Assembly (NCBI RefSeq): GCF_008727715.1
Contig: NZ_CP044218.1
Coordinates: forward strand, 2,046,001 to 2,110,000
Reading direction: 5' to 3'
DNA: 64,000 nucleotides
Origin: Mesorhizobium terrae
GTDB taxonomy: Bacteria > Pseudomonadota > Alphaproteobacteria > Rhizobiales > Rhizobiaceae
Shown piece after piece: positions 63,725 to 64,000 of this stretch. Positions within the stretch are counted from its first letter, which is position 1. Each line of letters starts with the position of its first letter. The position numbers were made by a program, and so were the translations under genes. Under the pieces are notes generated by a model. That model did no database searches. It had not been told where the DNA came from and saw nothing but the letters and a program-made list of their open reading frames with translations.

Positions 63725-64000
63725 TGGACATCCGCGCCGCGGAAATTTCCGCAATTCTGAAAGACCAGATCAAGAATTTCGGCAAGGAAGCCGAAGTTTC
63801 CGAAGTCGGTCAGGTTCTGTCGGTGGGTGACGGTATCGCCCGCGTCTACGGTCTCGACAACGTCCAGGCGGGCGAAATGGTCGAGTTCCCCGGCGGCATC
63901 CGCGGCATGGCGCTCAACCTCGAAGCCGACAATGTCGGCGTCGTCATCTTCGGTGCCGACCGCGACATCAAGGAAGGCGACACCGTCAAGCGCACCGGCG
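63724..64000 (+). CDS. atpA: ATP synthase F1 subunit alpha (partial, runs off the window)
   Basis: The first 92 residues are present: [20 protein letters not shown], then [34 protein letters not shown] and [31 protein letters not shown]. This is the N-terminal beta-barrel domain of the alpha subunit, which forms the catalytic hexamer with beta. The Walker A region lies beyond the end of the window. The ATG overlaps the atpH stop by one base, so the two are translationally coupled. Confidence 0.96.
   Translation, partial: MDIRAAEISAILKDQIKNFGKEAEVSEVGQVLSVGDGIARVYGLDNVQAGEMVEFPGGIRGMALNLEADNVGVVIFGADRDIKEGDTVKRTG

Overview
The window is a stretch of high-GC alphaproteobacterial chromosome, most likely from Mesorhizobium or a close relative in the Phyllobacteriaceae. 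Supporting signs are the block purH / heparinase-like / rsmB-like / htpX, an F1-only ATP synthase operon opening with atpH-atpA, a large (about 1,600-residue) NAD-glutamate dehydrogenase, the usg gene, and a palindromic intergenic repeat of the rhizobial RIME kind between convergent genes. The genus is an inference from gene content. There is no rRNA, phage, insertion sequence or CRISPR array; the one RNA gene is a tRNA-Ala(CGC).

Layout. 0.1-2.3 kb: a GT87-type membrane glycosyltransferase, a PsiF-like secreted protein and tRNA-Ala. 2.5-7.4 kb: yggT-DUF167, a secreted orphan, inorganic pyrophosphatase, a GNAT enzyme and a three-gene lemA-TPM-TPM operon. 7.5-12.9 kb: a small membrane protein, pdxY-DUF429, beta-carbonic anhydrase, an NTF2-like protein and an M3 oligopeptidase. 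12.9-21.5 kb: a divergent TetR/MFS pair with a long symmetric operator, Tat-exported PhoD phosphatase, typA, a DUF1062 protein, a LysE exporter and an AhpD-like protein. 21.6-26.4 kb: NAD-glutamate dehydrogenase. 26.5-32.4 kb: accessory genes (LysR/LysE pair, beta-hydroxyacid dehydrogenase, AraC-GyrI regulator, transglutaminase-like protein, Atg22-like MFS).

32.5-39.9 kb: purH, a GIY-YIG/DUF2239 divergent pair around a strong palindrome, the heparinase-like gene, rsmB-like, htpX and sdhAF4-like. 40.2-48 kb: an isolated TadG-like VWA protein, a possible 23-codon gene with a near-perfect extended Shine-Dalgarno, DUF4865/LysR, acs, usg, a Liv-type binding protein and a Phd-type antitoxin with a PIN toxin. 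48-54.7 kb: yggS, leuS-lptE, a COG4637-like ATPase, a DMT exporter and an Lrp regulator. 54.7-64 kb: fsa and priA, then an accessory block (racemase, GNAT, GST-ArsR-SRPBCC operon, MarR-controlled cupin/epimerase operon, membrane protein), then atpH and the start of atpA.

The housekeeping genes look intact. The accessory genes are mostly regulator-plus-target modules, and several carry visible inverted-repeat operators, which are the most distinctive signals here. No wholly new multi-gene system is demonstrated. The best candidates for something undescribed are the GIY-YIG/DUF2239 pair, the 23-codon gene, the zinc-ribbon plus S4-like architecture of the DUF1062 protein, and the paired operators of the TetR/MFS and GST-ArsR-SRPBCC modules.
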